DNA from: Chromohalobacter sp. 11-W
Lineage (GTDB): Bacteria > Pseudomonadota > Gammaproteobacteria > Pseudomonadales > Halomonadaceae
Length of the DNA stretch: 64,000 bases
Assembly (NCBI RefSeq): GCF_029889905.1
Contig: NZ_JARANZ010000004.1
Span: 62,001-126,000 of the forward strand
Direction: 5' to 3'
The notes under the pieces were generated by a model. The model worked only from the letters and a program-made list of their open reading frames with translations, was not told the origin of the DNA and did not search any database. Numbering within the stretch: the stretch's first letter is position 1; each line of letters starts with the position of its first letter. Below, one piece after another: positions 34,651 to 43,358 of this stretch. The translations under genes were made by a program, and so were the position numbers.

Positions 34651-35475
34651 CTAGGATAGGGCGTTCGTGAAACATGTCGGGTCGTCACTGATCACGGCGT
34701 CGACGCCCCATGCCCAGCAGGGCCGAAAAACCGCCGGGTTGTTGGCGGTATAGCACAGCAGGCGCAGCCCCGCGTCTCGTACGGCGCTGGCGCCGGCGGG
34801 CTTCAGCTTGCGCCAGTCGAGGTGGATGCTATACGCCAGGAGATTTTCGGCATCCGCGCGCCAGCCCTTGGGGAGCTTGTCGTAGAGTAGTCCCAGGCGT
34901 AGCCGGTGCGGATCGGTTTCGATATCGCGTGCCGTGCGCAGCGCGTCTCGGTCGAACGAGGACACCAGCAGTCGCGAGGGTGGGAGCGCTGCCAGCAAGC
35001 GCGGAACGACGGCCTTGGCCAGGGCGGCGGGGCTATGCCGATAGCTGATCTTGAGTTCGAGGTTGAGCCCCATGTCGCATTCGACGATCAGTGCCAGCAT
35101 CTCGTCGAGCGTTGCCATGCGCTCGTGGCGAAACGCCGGGCTGAACCAACTGCCCACGTCCAGTTGGTGTGCCTGGGCGAGATCGAGATGCCGCAACTTG
35201 CCGCGTCCGTTGGAGCAGCGTCGTACGCCGGCGTCATGCCAGATCACTGGGGTGCCATCGCCGAGTTGCTGGACATCGAGCTCCACCCAACGGCATCCGG
35301 CCGTGTGGGCAGCGCGTACCGCGGCCAGGGTATTCTCGGGGGCATGCGCGGAAAGCCCGCGATGCGCGATAACGCGGGGGAGTGCGAGGCTCGTCTCGCT
35401 GATCGGTGAGGCTTGTGCCTCGCGCTGGGGGGTGATTGTCGGCGGCAAGGTAGTACCGCTTGAAGAAAGTGGCAT
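34651..35475 (-). CDS. Glycerophosphodiester phosphodiesterase
   Basis: Hydrolyses glycerophosphodiesters to glycerol-3-phosphate and an alcohol. The 274-residue TIM-barrel protein has the catalytic H38-R39-G with PENT (47-50), metal ligands E65 and D67 in VELDVQ, and H80 in VIWHD. No signal peptide is evident, so it is a cytoplasmic UgpQ-like form. About 30 extra residues precede the barrel. GAGG lies 9 bases before the ATG. It stands alone behind motAB. The 241 bases upstream (35476-35716) hold no gene. Confidence 0.88.
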   Translation of the reverse strand: MPLSSSGTTLPPTITPQREAQASPISETSLALPRVIAHRGLSAHAPENTLAAVRAAHTAGCRWVELDVQQLGDGTPVIWHDAGVRRCSNGRGKLRHLDLAQAHQLDVGSWFSPAFRHERMATLDEMLALIVECDMGLNLELKISYRHSPAALAKAVVPRLLAALPPSRLLVSSFDRDALRTARDIETDPHRLRLGLLYDKLPKGWRADAENLLAYSIHLDWRKLKPAGASAVRDAGLRLLCYTANNPAVFRPCWAWGVDAVISDDPTCFTNALS

Positions 35476-35716
35476 GTAAATGAACCTCGCGAGTGGCCGA
35501 TGGGCATTATGGCATGTCGTAGCGGTATTGGTTCAGTGGTGGGAGGCATGCCGTTCACGTTGGTATTGCCGCCTAGATTGAGACACCTTTTTGACAGAAT
35601 CATGACCGTATCGCCATGGGGCGGCGTTCGGGGATATGCTAATCTGCGCGCCTTGTTTCGAGATCAGTCGTCTGGCGCTTTGGCCGACAGACGGCGCCCG
35701 ACCGGCAGAGAGACCG

Positions 35717-36289
35717 ATGAAAATCATTCATGTTAAGAACCCGGAAAGCCGCGAGGCCTGCCTCGCACAGCTGTGCGCCAATGTGTATGGCCAAAAAGCC
35801 GGGCTCGATCCCCTGGTGACCTTCACTGGCACGTTAGGGGTGTTGTTCGAGCAGGACGCGGCACGCATTTTCGTCCTGGCCGACGAGCAGCAGACGATTC
35901 TCGCCATGCTGTTGCTGGTCTCGGACATCGAAGGCCAAGGCATGGAAGTGACATTACTCTCGACACCGGAAACTGGGGGCGACGAAGAGCATGTCAAACG
36001 CCTGGTCAGGGAAATGGCCACGCGCGCGCCCTTGCGAGTGCATGCCCCCGACGAGGCCAGCGAGACCTTCTTTCGTGATTGCGGCATCACTCGATGGCTG
36101 GATATGCCGGACGGCATGCGTCTGGGCTTGGCCGCGCAACATGAAACAGTAACGCCGGATACCTTGACGAAACCGTTGCGTTTCAATGCCGAGGGCATCG
36201 TGCAGACCTTCAAGCGTGAGCCCGAGACCTTCGAGTCGTACAAGGCGCGTTTCATCGCCGGCCTGGAACGTTTCGACGGCCGCGTGTGA
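35717..36289 (+). CDS. Conserved-looking protein of unknown function, possible GNAT-like fold
   Basis: A 190-residue soluble protein starting MKIIHVKNPESREACLAQL. The middle (ARIFVLADEQQTILAMLLLVSDIEG then VTLLSTPE) alternates strands and turns in the way of the GNAT core, and the C-terminal third is charged. The classical acetyl-CoA loop (Q/R-x2-G-x-G/A) is not visible, so I do not assign acetyltransferase activity. GAGA precedes the ATG weakly. It lies between the glycerophosphodiesterase (divergent) and qorA (same direction, 141-base gap). Confidence 0.7.
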   Translation: MKIIHVKNPESREACLAQLCANVYGQKAGLDPLVTFTGTLGVLFEQDAARIFVLADEQQTILAMLLLVSDIEGQGMEVTLLSTPETGGDEEHVKRLVREMATRAPLRVHAPDEASETFFRDCGITRWLDMPDGMRLGLAAQHETVTPDTLTKPLRFNAEGIVQTFKREPETFESYKARFIAGLERFDGRV

Positions 36290-36430
36290 CGCCACTCGCA
36301 GAGCGATGCCATGCGACTTTAGTGGCGATGCGCCACTCCGGGCACATTCTCGGGGCCGGACGGCTTGACCCGGCGAGCGTTCGGCGCTTGGATGAAAGTC
36401 CAGATTCGTTAGCTTCATAAGGAAGAATGT

Positions 36431-37408
36431 ATGGCCAAGCGTATTCAGTTCGCGCGCACCGGCGGGCCCGAGGTCCTGGAATATGTCGACGCTACTCCCG
36501 CCGAGCCCGGCCCGGGCGAGGTTCGCGTTCGCAATCGCGCGGTGGGATTGAACTTCATCGACATCTACTTCCGTACTGGGCTTTATCCGGCACCGAGCTT
36601 GCCGTCCGGCTTGGGCACCGAAGGGGCCGGGGAAATCGAGGCGGTCGGCGAGGGCGTGAAAGGCTTCGCGCCGGGAGATCGTGTCGCCTATGCCCAAGGG
36701 GCGTTAGGCGCTTACGCCGAGCAGCACGTGTTGCCGGCGGAGAAGGTCGTGGCGTTGCCCGAGGCCATCGGCTTCGAGACCGCTGCGGCGGCCATGCTCA
36801 AGGGACTGACGGTGCAATATCTTCTGCGTCAGACATATCGGGTAAAAGAAGGCGAGACGATTCTGTTCCATGCCGCCGCGGGCGGCGTTGGCTCCATCGC
36901 TTGCCAATGGGCGAAGGCGCTGGGTGTGAAGTTGATCGGCACCGTCGGCTCGCCCGAGAAAGCCGAGTTGGCCAAGCGCAACGGCGCTTGGGCGACCATC
37001 GACTACACACGGGAAAATGTCGTCGAGCGCGTGCGCGAGTTGACCGGTGGCGAGATGGTGCCGGTGGTGTACGACTCGGTGGGCAAGGATACCTGGGAAA
37101 CGTCGCTTGATTGCCTGCAAAAACGCGGCCTGATGGTCAGCTTCGGCAATGCCTCGGGCCCGGTCGAAGGCGTCAACATCGGTATCCTCAATCAGAAGGG
37201 CGCCTTGTTCGTGACGCGACCCAGCCTCAATGGTTATGCCGACACGCGTGAGCGCTTCGAGGCCATGGCCGAGGAACTGTTCGAGGTGATCGCCAGCGGC
37301 AAGGTCGCCATCGATGTCGCCAACCGTTACCCCTTGAGCGAGGCCGCCCAGGCCCAGGAAGCCCTGGCGGCGCGCAAGACCACTGGCTCGACGGTACTGC
37401 TGCCCTGA
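36431..37408 (+). CDS. qorA: NADPH:quinone oxidoreductase, zinc-independent MDR family
   Basis: Reduces quinones with NADPH. The 325-residue length equals E. coli QorA (327). The N-terminal GroES-like half contains NRAVGLNFIDIYFRTGLYP and LGTEGAGEIEAVGEGV; the Rossmann half contains FHAAAGGVGSIACQWAKALG. Zinc ligands of alcohol dehydrogenases are absent, as expected for QOR. AAGGAAG precedes the ATG by 5-6 bases. A strong terminator ends the gene at 37441-37479. Confidence 0.92.
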   Translation: MAKRIQFARTGGPEVLEYVDATPAEPGPGEVRVRNRAVGLNFIDIYFRTGLYPAPSLPSGLGTEGAGEIEAVGEGVKGFAPGDRVAYAQGALGAYAEQHVLPAEKVVALPEAIGFETAAAAMLKGLTVQYLLRQTYRVKEGETILFHAAAGGVGSIACQWAKALGVKLIGTVGSPEKAELAKRNGAWATIDYTRENVVERVRELTGGEMVPVVYDSVGKDTWETSLDCLQKRGLMVSFGNASGPVEGVNIGILNQKGALFVTRPSLNGYADTRERFEAMAEELFEVIASGKVAIDVANRYPLSEAAQAQEALAARKTTGSTVLLP

Positions 37409-37440
37409 GACATTTCAGATAACGGTCAGATGACGACATT

Positions 37441-37479
37441 AAAAGCCCGGGTCCTGTCTGGTACAGGCCCGGGCTTTTT
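37441..37479 (+). terminator. Rho-independent terminator of qorA
   Basis: AAAAGCCCGGG, a nested CCTGT/ACAGG stem, and CCCGGGCTTTTT give a long stem with flanking A- and U-runs, 32 bases after the qorA stop. Confidence 0.9.
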
Positions 37480-37491
37480 GGGTCTAGCCCT

Positions 37492-37636
37492 TAGGCACTG
37501 CCTGAAAAGTCGACGAGCGAAGGTCAGACAAGGCAAAAATCAGCGAAAAAGCGGAGTTTACGGGTTGTAAATGAGCACTTTGAGCTGATTTTTAACGCAG
37601 TATGGCTGAGCGCAGACAGTTTTCAGACAATGCCTA
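37492..37636 (-). repeat. MITE-like interspersed repeat, copy 2
   Basis: A 145-base element with 17-bp ends TAGGCACTGCCTGAAAA (37492-37508) and TTTTCAGACAATGCCTA (37620-37636) that are inverted copies matching at 15 of 17 positions. Read on the minus strand, its core matches copy 1 at 26385-26513 (for example GTAAACTCCGCTTTTTCG and TTTTGCCTTGTCT). It lies between the qorA terminator and the 3' end of fadE, 10 bases from the fadE stop, and has no coding capacity. Confidence 0.8.
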
Positions 37637-37646
37637 GGGTTAACGC

Positions 37647-40097
37647 TTAGTGAGTGTCGTGCCACACCACACTTTCCTTGTCGAGAGCGAAGGCATCGAA
37701 GGCGAAGTCGTCGACGCTGAGCATTTCCAGCACTTCCTTCTCGAATCGCCGCATGAAGTCGGCTTCTGCATCGTCGATCAGACCGGACTCCCAAGCTGCT
37801 TCCACGCGCTGCTCCGGATGCAGCGCCTCGGCGGGTAATTCACCCTTGCCATAGGCCTTGGCGATACGCCGGTAGAGCGGCTCGGCCTGCTCGCTGTCGG
37901 CGAGCAGGGCATTGTAGCGGGCCAGCGGGTTGTCCTGTTGCCCGGCGTCCTGTGTATCCCAGGTGTTTTCAGTCAGCTTGCGACGCAAGGCGCTGTCGGT
38001 GGAGACGGCGTGGGCGATATCGCGCGTGAAGCGATCATGAGGCTTGTGCCAGCGCCGTCCGAGCGGCATCGCGATGGCCGATAGGGTCGTCGCCAGGGCC
38101 CTATTGGGCAGGTTGTCGAACAATTCGATGAAGGCTTGCTCGGCGCGATGGAGCAACGTGCGGCAGCTGTAATGCAAAAGCGTTGCCTCATGCTCGACGT
38201 TGTCCGACTCGTGCCACTGCTTGAGCAGCATCGAGGTTAGATAGAGGTTGGACAGTACGTCGCCGAGGCGCGCCGAGAGCATTTCACGTTTCTTGAGGCC
38301 TGAGCCGAGGCTCGCCATGGCGGCATCGGCACACAGGCCGAAGGCCGCGGACAGCCGTGCGACTTCCTGCGCGTAAGGGGCGGCGATCTCGTCGAACGGA
38401 ACGCTTGGCTTGCCGATCCCCAGGCCCAGAGTAAAAGCGCGCGCGGCATTGCCGAAGACCATGCCGGTGTGGCGGAAGATGGCCTTGTCGAAGGCCGGGA
38501 GGTCATCGTTGTCCTTGGCGGCGAGCTCGTTGAGCACATGGGGGTGGCAGCGAATCGCGCCCTGGCCGAAGATCATCAGGTTGCGCGTCATGATGTTGGC
38601 GCCTTCCACGGTGATCGACACCGGGTTGGCGGCATAGGCGATACCCAGGTAGTTGCGCGGCCCCAACGTGACGGTGCGGCCGCCGTGCACATCCATGGCA
38701 TCGGCGAGCATGTTGCGTTGGAATTCGGTCAACTGGCTCTTGAGGATGGCCGAGGGCACCGCCGGCTTGACGCCGTGGTCGATGGTGTTGGCGGTTTGCA
38801 TGACCGCTGCCTGGGCGATATAGGCATGCGCGGCGATACGCGCCAACGGCTCCTGGACACCTTCCATCTCGGCGACGGGCAGGTTGAATTGACGGCGGAT
38901 GCGGGTATAGCCGCCAGCCCAGCCCAGCGCATAGCGGCCGATACCCGAAGCACCGGAGGGCAGGGTAATGCAGCGCCCCACGGACAGGCATTCGACCAGC
39001 ATGCGCCAGCCTTGTCCGGCCATCTCGGTGCCGCCGATGATCCAGTCGAGGGGGATGAAGACATCCTGGCCGCGAATCGGGCCATTCATGAACGGGCTAC
39101 CGATGGGATGGTGGCGGCGTCCGATCTCCATGCCCTGCGTATTGCGAGGGATCAGCGCGCAGGTGATGCCAAGGTCTTCGGTATCGCCGAGCAGGCCGTC
39201 GGGGTCGAACATGCGAAACGCCAGGCCGACCACGGTGGCGATGGGGGCCAGGGTGATCCAGCGTTTTTCGAAGGTGAGCTTGAGCCCGAGGACGTCCTCG
39301 CCATTGTGTTTGCCTCGGCAGACGACGCCGACATCGGGCAGCGAGGTAGCATCGCTGCCCGCGCGCGGTCCTGTGAGCCCGAAGCAGGGGATCTCGCGTC
39401 CATCCGCCAGGCGTGGCAAGTAATGGTCTTTCTGTTCCTCGGTGCCGTATTTGAGCAGCAGCTCACCCGGCCCCAGTGAATTGGGCACGCCGACCGTGAC
39501 CATCAGCGTCTCATTGACGGCCAGTTTTTGCAGTACTGCCGATTGTGCCTTGGCGGAGAATTCCAGCCCGCCATAGCGCTTGGGAATGATCATCCCGAAG
39601 AAGCCTTCGCGCTTGAGGTAGTCCCAAAGCTCGGGCGGCAGGTCGGCACGCGTGCGGGCGATCTCCCAGGCGTTGCACATGCCGGCGGCCACGGAGCATT
39701 GATGGTCGACGAAAGCCTGCTCTTCCTCGCTCAGTTCCGTGGTGCCGAAATCCAGCAGCCGTTGCCATTGGGGGCGGCCTGAGAAGAGCTCACCGTCCCA
39801 GGCCACACTGCCCGCTTCGAGGGCGATACGCTCGGTCTCGGAGACCTTGGGCGCCGACTTCTTGAAGGCCGCGAACAGGCGCGGAGTCAGCCAGCGCCGC
39901 CGCAATGTGGGTAGCCCACAGGCCGCCACGGCCAGGGCGCCGAGCCACAGCAGCACGCCCACTGTCACTGCGCCGAAGACGATACCGAGGGCGCCGAGGA
40001 TCAATAACAGCCCCAACGCCGGCAAGGCGCCTGCCTCCCGACGCATGATCCAGACCAGGCCTGCCAGCGCCACGACGATGAGCAACAGTTCCAACAT
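37647..40097 (-). CDS. fadE: Acyl-CoA dehydrogenase FadE
   Basis: First step of fatty acid beta-oxidation: oxidises acyl-CoA to trans-2-enoyl-CoA with FAD. The 816-residue length matches E. coli FadE (814), far longer than ordinary 380-residue acyl-CoA dehydrogenases. Two N-terminal membrane segments (about 3-50) are followed by IPKRYGGLEFSAKAQS, LTGPRAGSDATSLPD, GRRHHPIGSPFMNGPI and DAMDVHGGRTVTLGPRNYLG. The ATG at 40097 has GGGAGA 6 bases upstream, whereas a GTG at 40103 would overlap it. A TetR-type operator-like dyad lies just upstream. Confidence 0.93.
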   Translation of the reverse strand: MLELLLIVVALAGLVWIMRREAGALPALGLLLILGALGIVFGAVTVGVLLWLGALAVAACGLPTLRRRWLTPRLFAAFKKSAPKVSETERIALEAGSVAWDGELFSGRPQWQRLLDFGTTELSEEEQAFVDHQCSVAAGMCNAWEIARTRADLPPELWDYLKREGFFGMIIPKRYGGLEFSAKAQSAVLQKLAVNETLMVTVGVPNSLGPGELLLKYGTEEQKDHYLPRLADGREIPCFGLTGPRAGSDATSLPDVGVVCRGKHNGEDVLGLKLTFEKRWITLAPIATVVGLAFRMFDPDGLLGDTEDLGITCALIPRNTQGMEIGRRHHPIGSPFMNGPIRGQDVFIPLDWIIGGTEMAGQGWRMLVECLSVGRCITLPSGASGIGRYALGWAGGYTRIRRQFNLPVAEMEGVQEPLARIAAHAYIAQAAVMQTANTIDHGVKPAVPSAILKSQLTEFQRNMLADAMDVHGGRTVTLGPRNYLGIAYAANPVSITVEGANIMTRNLMIFGQGAIRCHPHVLNELAAKDNDDLPAFDKAIFRHTGMVFGNAARAFTLGLGIGKPSVPFDEIAAPYAQEVARLSAAFGLCADAAMASLGSGLKKREMLSARLGDVLSNLYLTSMLLKQWHESDNVEHEATLLHYSCRTLLHRAEQAFIELFDNLPNRALATTLSAIAMPLGRRWHKPHDRFTRDIAHAVSTDSALRRKLTENTWDTQDAGQQDNPLARYNALLADSEQAEPLYRRIAKAYGKGELPAEALHPEQRVEAAWESGLIDDAEADFMRRFEKEVLEMLSVDDFAFDAFALDKESVVWHDTH

Positions 40098-40117
40098 GTG
40101 CACTCTCCCTGGATAAT

Positions 40118-40135
40118 TTCTAACGCTTGTTTGAA
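40118..40135 (-). promoter_or_regulatory. Candidate fatty-acid repressor operator upstream of fadE
   Basis: TTCTAACGCTTGTTTGAA is an imperfect 18-bp dyad (outer and inner arms pair, two mismatched positions per arm) 21 bases upstream of the fadE start. Its arms (GTTTGAA and TTCTAAC) recall the PsrA/FadR-type operators of fatty-acid genes. The regulator is not in the window. Confidence 0.35.
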
Positions 40136-40226
40136 TTCAGCCTAGCGTACTCGTGTCGCCACGACTAGTCATCCATGGTGGAAGTCGTGATTCAGGAGGG
40201 AAGGCGTCCTTCAAGATTGACGAGAG

Positions 40227-40255
40227 GCCCCGCGCCGCCAGAGGCGGTACGGGGC
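40227..40255 (-). terminator. Possible terminator hairpin of the RND operon
   Basis: GCCCCG and CGGGGC outer arms with CCGCC and GGCGG inner arms and an AGA loop, 8 bases after the stop of the mdtC-like gene. No U-run follows, so the terminator role is uncertain. Confidence 0.4.
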
Positions 40256-40262
40256 AGTAAGG

Positions 40263-43200
40263 TCAGGGCGTGGACTGCGAAGCGTTTTCGAGTCGAGCCG
40301 GGCGCAATCGGCGATGTAGCCGGTCGAGGTAGAGATAGACCACCGGGGTGGTGTAGAGCGTCAAGACTTGGCTCAGGATCAGGCCGCCGATGATGGTGAT
40401 GCCCAGCGGTGCGCGCAACGCAGCGTTTTCATCGGTGCCCAGCAACAGCGGAATCGCGCCGAGAATGGCGGCCAGCGTGGTCATCATGATGGGACGAAAG
40501 CGTACCACTGCCGCTTCGCGTATGGCCTCGAGCGCGCTCAGGCCGCGTTCGCGCTCGGCACTGACGGCGAAGTCGACCAGCATGATGGCATTTTTCTTTA
40601 CTACGCCGATCAGCAGAATGATGCCGATCAGGGCGATGAGCGTGAATGGTGTATCGAGCAGCATCAAGGCGAGCAGTGCGCCGACCCCGGCCGAGGGCAG
40701 GGTAGAGAGGATCGTCAGTGGGTGAATGTAGCTCTCGTAGAGAATCCCCAGCACCAGGTAGACCGTCACTAGCGCGGCCAGGAGCAGCCACGGCATGGCT
40801 TGCATGCCGCTCTGGAAGGCGCCCGCGCTGCCCTCGAAATCCACCTGCACGGCAGTGGGCAACCGCAGGTCGTCCACCGTACGACGGATGCGCTGGGTAG
40901 CATCGCCCAGCGTGACGCCGTCTTCGAGATTGAACGATACCGTGGTGGAGGCGAATTGTCCCTGATGGTTGACGCTCACCGGCGTGGTACTTTCCTCGAG
41001 ATGACTGAACGCCGAGACGGGTATTGCGTCGCCTGCGTCGTTGATGACGTGGAGTCGTGAAATGGCTTCCGGCGCGCTGCGGTGTTCGTCATCTACCTCG
41101 AGGATCACGTAGCGCTGGTTGTCGGCGTCAAACAGGCTGGTGATGCTGCGTTGCGCGAAGGCGTTACCGAGCAGTGTATCAACGTCTTGCATGTCGACGC
41201 CGAGGCGCTTGGCGGTATCGCGGTCGACGTTGAGTTCCACGGCTTGGCCCTCGCCCCGGCTATCGCTATCGACACCGGTCAGCCCGTCGACATCCTGCAT
41301 GGCGTCACTGACGCGCTGGGACCAGGTATCGAGCAGCGCGAGATCGTCGCTCTTGAGGGTGATTTCGTATTGCGTGCCGGTATTCTGTCGGCCACCGATA
41401 CGGATGTCTTGCAGGGCCATCATCGAGGTGTTGACGCCGGGAATATCGCCCATCGATGCGCCTAGACGATTGCCGATGGCCTGCGTGCCCGCCTCATGTT
41501 GGCCCTCCTTCAGGGTGATGAACAAGGTGGCGGAGGCGCCTCCGCCACGGCCGCCCATGAAGCCCAGCACACTATGCACCTCGGGCGCGTCGGACAGACG
41601 CTCGCGAATGGTGCGCAACTTGGCCGACATGGCATCGAACGACAGGCTTTGATCCCCGCGCACGAAACCGATCAGTCGTCCGGTGTCCTGCTGAGGAATG
41701 AACCCCTTGTCGACGGCGACGTAGAGGTAGCCGTTGAGTACGATCACGCCGACCAGCGAGAGTAGCGTTAAGCGTCGATGGCGCAGGGCAATATCCAGGC
41801 TGCGCGTATAAAGTCGCTGACAGCCCTGACCGAAAGCGAGCAGGGCTGCCTCCCAGCGCGGGGGCTGGCGCTCGCGTCCGGGTCGCAACCAGCGCGCACA
41901 GAGCATGGGCGTCAGGGTCAGCGACACCACTAGTGAGACCAGCACCGCCAGCGACAGGGTCATCGCGAATTCGAAGAACATGCGTCCGATGAAGCCGCCC
42001 ATGAACAGCAGCGGCAGAAATACCGCCACCAGGGACACGCTCATCGAGGTCACCGTGAAGCCTACTTCGCGTGCGCCTTGCAGGGCGGCTTGTCGGGATG
42101 GCATGCCTTGCTCGATATGCCGGGCGATGTTCTCGACCACGACGATGGCGTCGTCGACGAGAAAGCCGATCGATACGATCAGTGCCATCAGCGACAGCGT
42201 GTCGAGCGAAAAGCCCATGACATGCATCATCGCGAAGGTGCCGATCAGTGACACGGGAATCGCCAGGCTGGGAATCAGCGTGGCGCGAGCGTTACGCAGG
42301 AACAGGAACACCACCAGGACCACCAGCGCGATGGCCAGCATCAAGGTGAGCTGTGTCTCATGCAAGGAGGCGCGTATGCCGGGGGCACGGTCGAGCTGCA
42401 CGCTAAGCGAAGCACTTTGTGGCAACTGACTTTCGATGGACGCCATGCGCTCGCGGATGCCGGCGATGGTGTCGATGACATTGGCGCCGCTGCTGGCACT
42501 AATGACCAGTAGCACGGCCGGTTGCTCGTTCTGAAAGCCCACGTTGTAGCGGTCTTCCACGCCGTTTTCGATATCGGCGACATCGCTCAAGTGCATCACG
42601 GCACCGTTCTCGCCGCGCGCCACGATGAGGTCCTCGAACGCCTCGGCTTGCATTAGCTGCGAGTCGGTGTCGACTTCCCAGCGTGTGGCGGGGGATGCCA
42701 CAAAACCGGTGGGCGTGCTGGTGGTGGCACTGCGTATTGCATTGGCCACGGCCGTCAACGATACGCCCGCATGCTCGAGCCGACGCGGATCGAGTGACAC
42801 GCGTACCGCCGGAGAAGAACTGCCGCCGACATTGACGTCGCCGACACCGGGCACCTGCAGGATCGGCGGCGCAATGCGTTCGTCGGCGAGCTGGTAAAGC
42901 TCACTGGTGGGCAGCGTGTCGGAGGTGACCGAGAGAATCATGATCGGCGCCGCCGCCGGATTCATCTTGCGATAGCTGGGGCGGCTGGTCATGGCGCTGG
43001 GCAGCAAGGGTTGGGCATCGTTGATCGCGGCTTGCACCTCGCGTGCGGCGTCGTCGATATCCTTGTCTAGATCGAATTGCACGACGACGCGCGTTGAACC
43101 GTCAGAACTGCTCGAAGTCATCTGCGAGATGCCGGAAATGGTCCCTAGCGAGCGCTCCAGCGGCGTGGCCACGGTGGACGCCATGGTCTCAGGGTTGGCG

Positions 43201-43358
43201 CCGGAGAGGCTGGCGTTGACCACGATGGTAGGGAACGACACGTTGGGCAGCGGTGCCACGGGAAGACGCTGGTAGGCCAGCAGCCCCAGCAGCACGATGC
43301 CCAACGCCAGCAGCGCGGTGCCCACTGGACGACGCACGAAGGGACTGGAAACGCTCAC
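40263..43358 (-). CDS. mdtC: RND efflux pump inner-membrane subunit, MdtC/MuxC type
   Basis: A 1031-residue RND transporter with a helix at the N-terminus, two large periplasmic loops and a 12-helix core. GANPETMASTVATPLERSLGTI, GFLVDDAIVVVENIARHIE with the proton-relay aspartates, and PSAGVGALLALMLL near the end are family features. It overlaps the mdtB-like gene by 4 bases, so the two subunits are made together and probably form a B2C heterotrimer. Substrates of such pumps include novobiocin, bile salts and metal-linked compounds; none can be read here. The C-terminal relay motif GVVKKNAIMLVDFA is intact. Confidence 0.88.
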   Translation of the reverse strand: MSVSSPFVRRPVGTALLALGIVLLGLLAYQRLPVAPLPNVSFPTIVVNASLSGANPETMASTVATPLERSLGTISGISQMTSSSSDGSTRVVVQFDLDKDIDDAAREVQAAINDAQPLLPSAMTSRPSYRKMNPAAAPIMILSVTSDTLPTSELYQLADERIAPPILQVPGVGDVNVGGSSSPAVRVSLDPRRLEHAGVSLTAVANAIRSATTSTPTGFVASPATRWEVDTDSQLMQAEAFEDLIVARGENGAVMHLSDVADIENGVEDRYNVGFQNEQPAVLLVISASSGANVIDTIAGIRERMASIESQLPQSASLSVQLDRAPGIRASLHETQLTLMLAIALVVLVVFLFLRNARATLIPSLAIPVSLIGTFAMMHVMGFSLDTLSLMALIVSIGFLVDDAIVVVENIARHIEQGMPSRQAALQGAREVGFTVTSMSVSLVAVFLPLLFMGGFIGRMFFEFAMTLSLAVLVSLVVSLTLTPMLCARWLRPGRERQPPRWEAALLAFGQGCQRLYTRSLDIALRHRRLTLLSLVGVIVLNGYLYVAVDKGFIPQQDTGRLIGFVRGDQSLSFDAMSAKLRTIRERLSDAPEVHSVLGFMGGRGGGASATLFITLKEGQHEAGTQAIGNRLGASMGDIPGVNTSMMALQDIRIGGRQNTGTQYEITLKSDDLALLDTWSQRVSDAMQDVDGLTGVDSDSRGEGQAVELNVDRDTAKRLGVDMQDVDTLLGNAFAQRSITSLFDADNQRYVILEVDDEHRSAPEAISRLHVINDAGDAIPVSAFSHLEESTTPVSVNHQGQFASTTVSFNLEDGVTLGDATQRIRRTVDDLRLPTAVQVDFEGSAGAFQSGMQAMPWLLLAALVTVYLVLGILYESYIHPLTILSTLPSAGVGALLALMLLDTPFTLIALIGIILLIGVVKKNAIMLVDFAVSAERERGLSALEAIREAAVVRFRPIMMTTLAAILGAIPLLLGTDENAALRAPLGITIIGGLILSQVLTLYTTPVVYLYLDRLHRRLRPARLENASQSTP

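Noticed and set aside
33758..34654. 298-residue ORF antisense to the MotA-like gene
   Set aside because: Mirror of a real coding region; Gln/His/Asp-rich, no recognisable motif.
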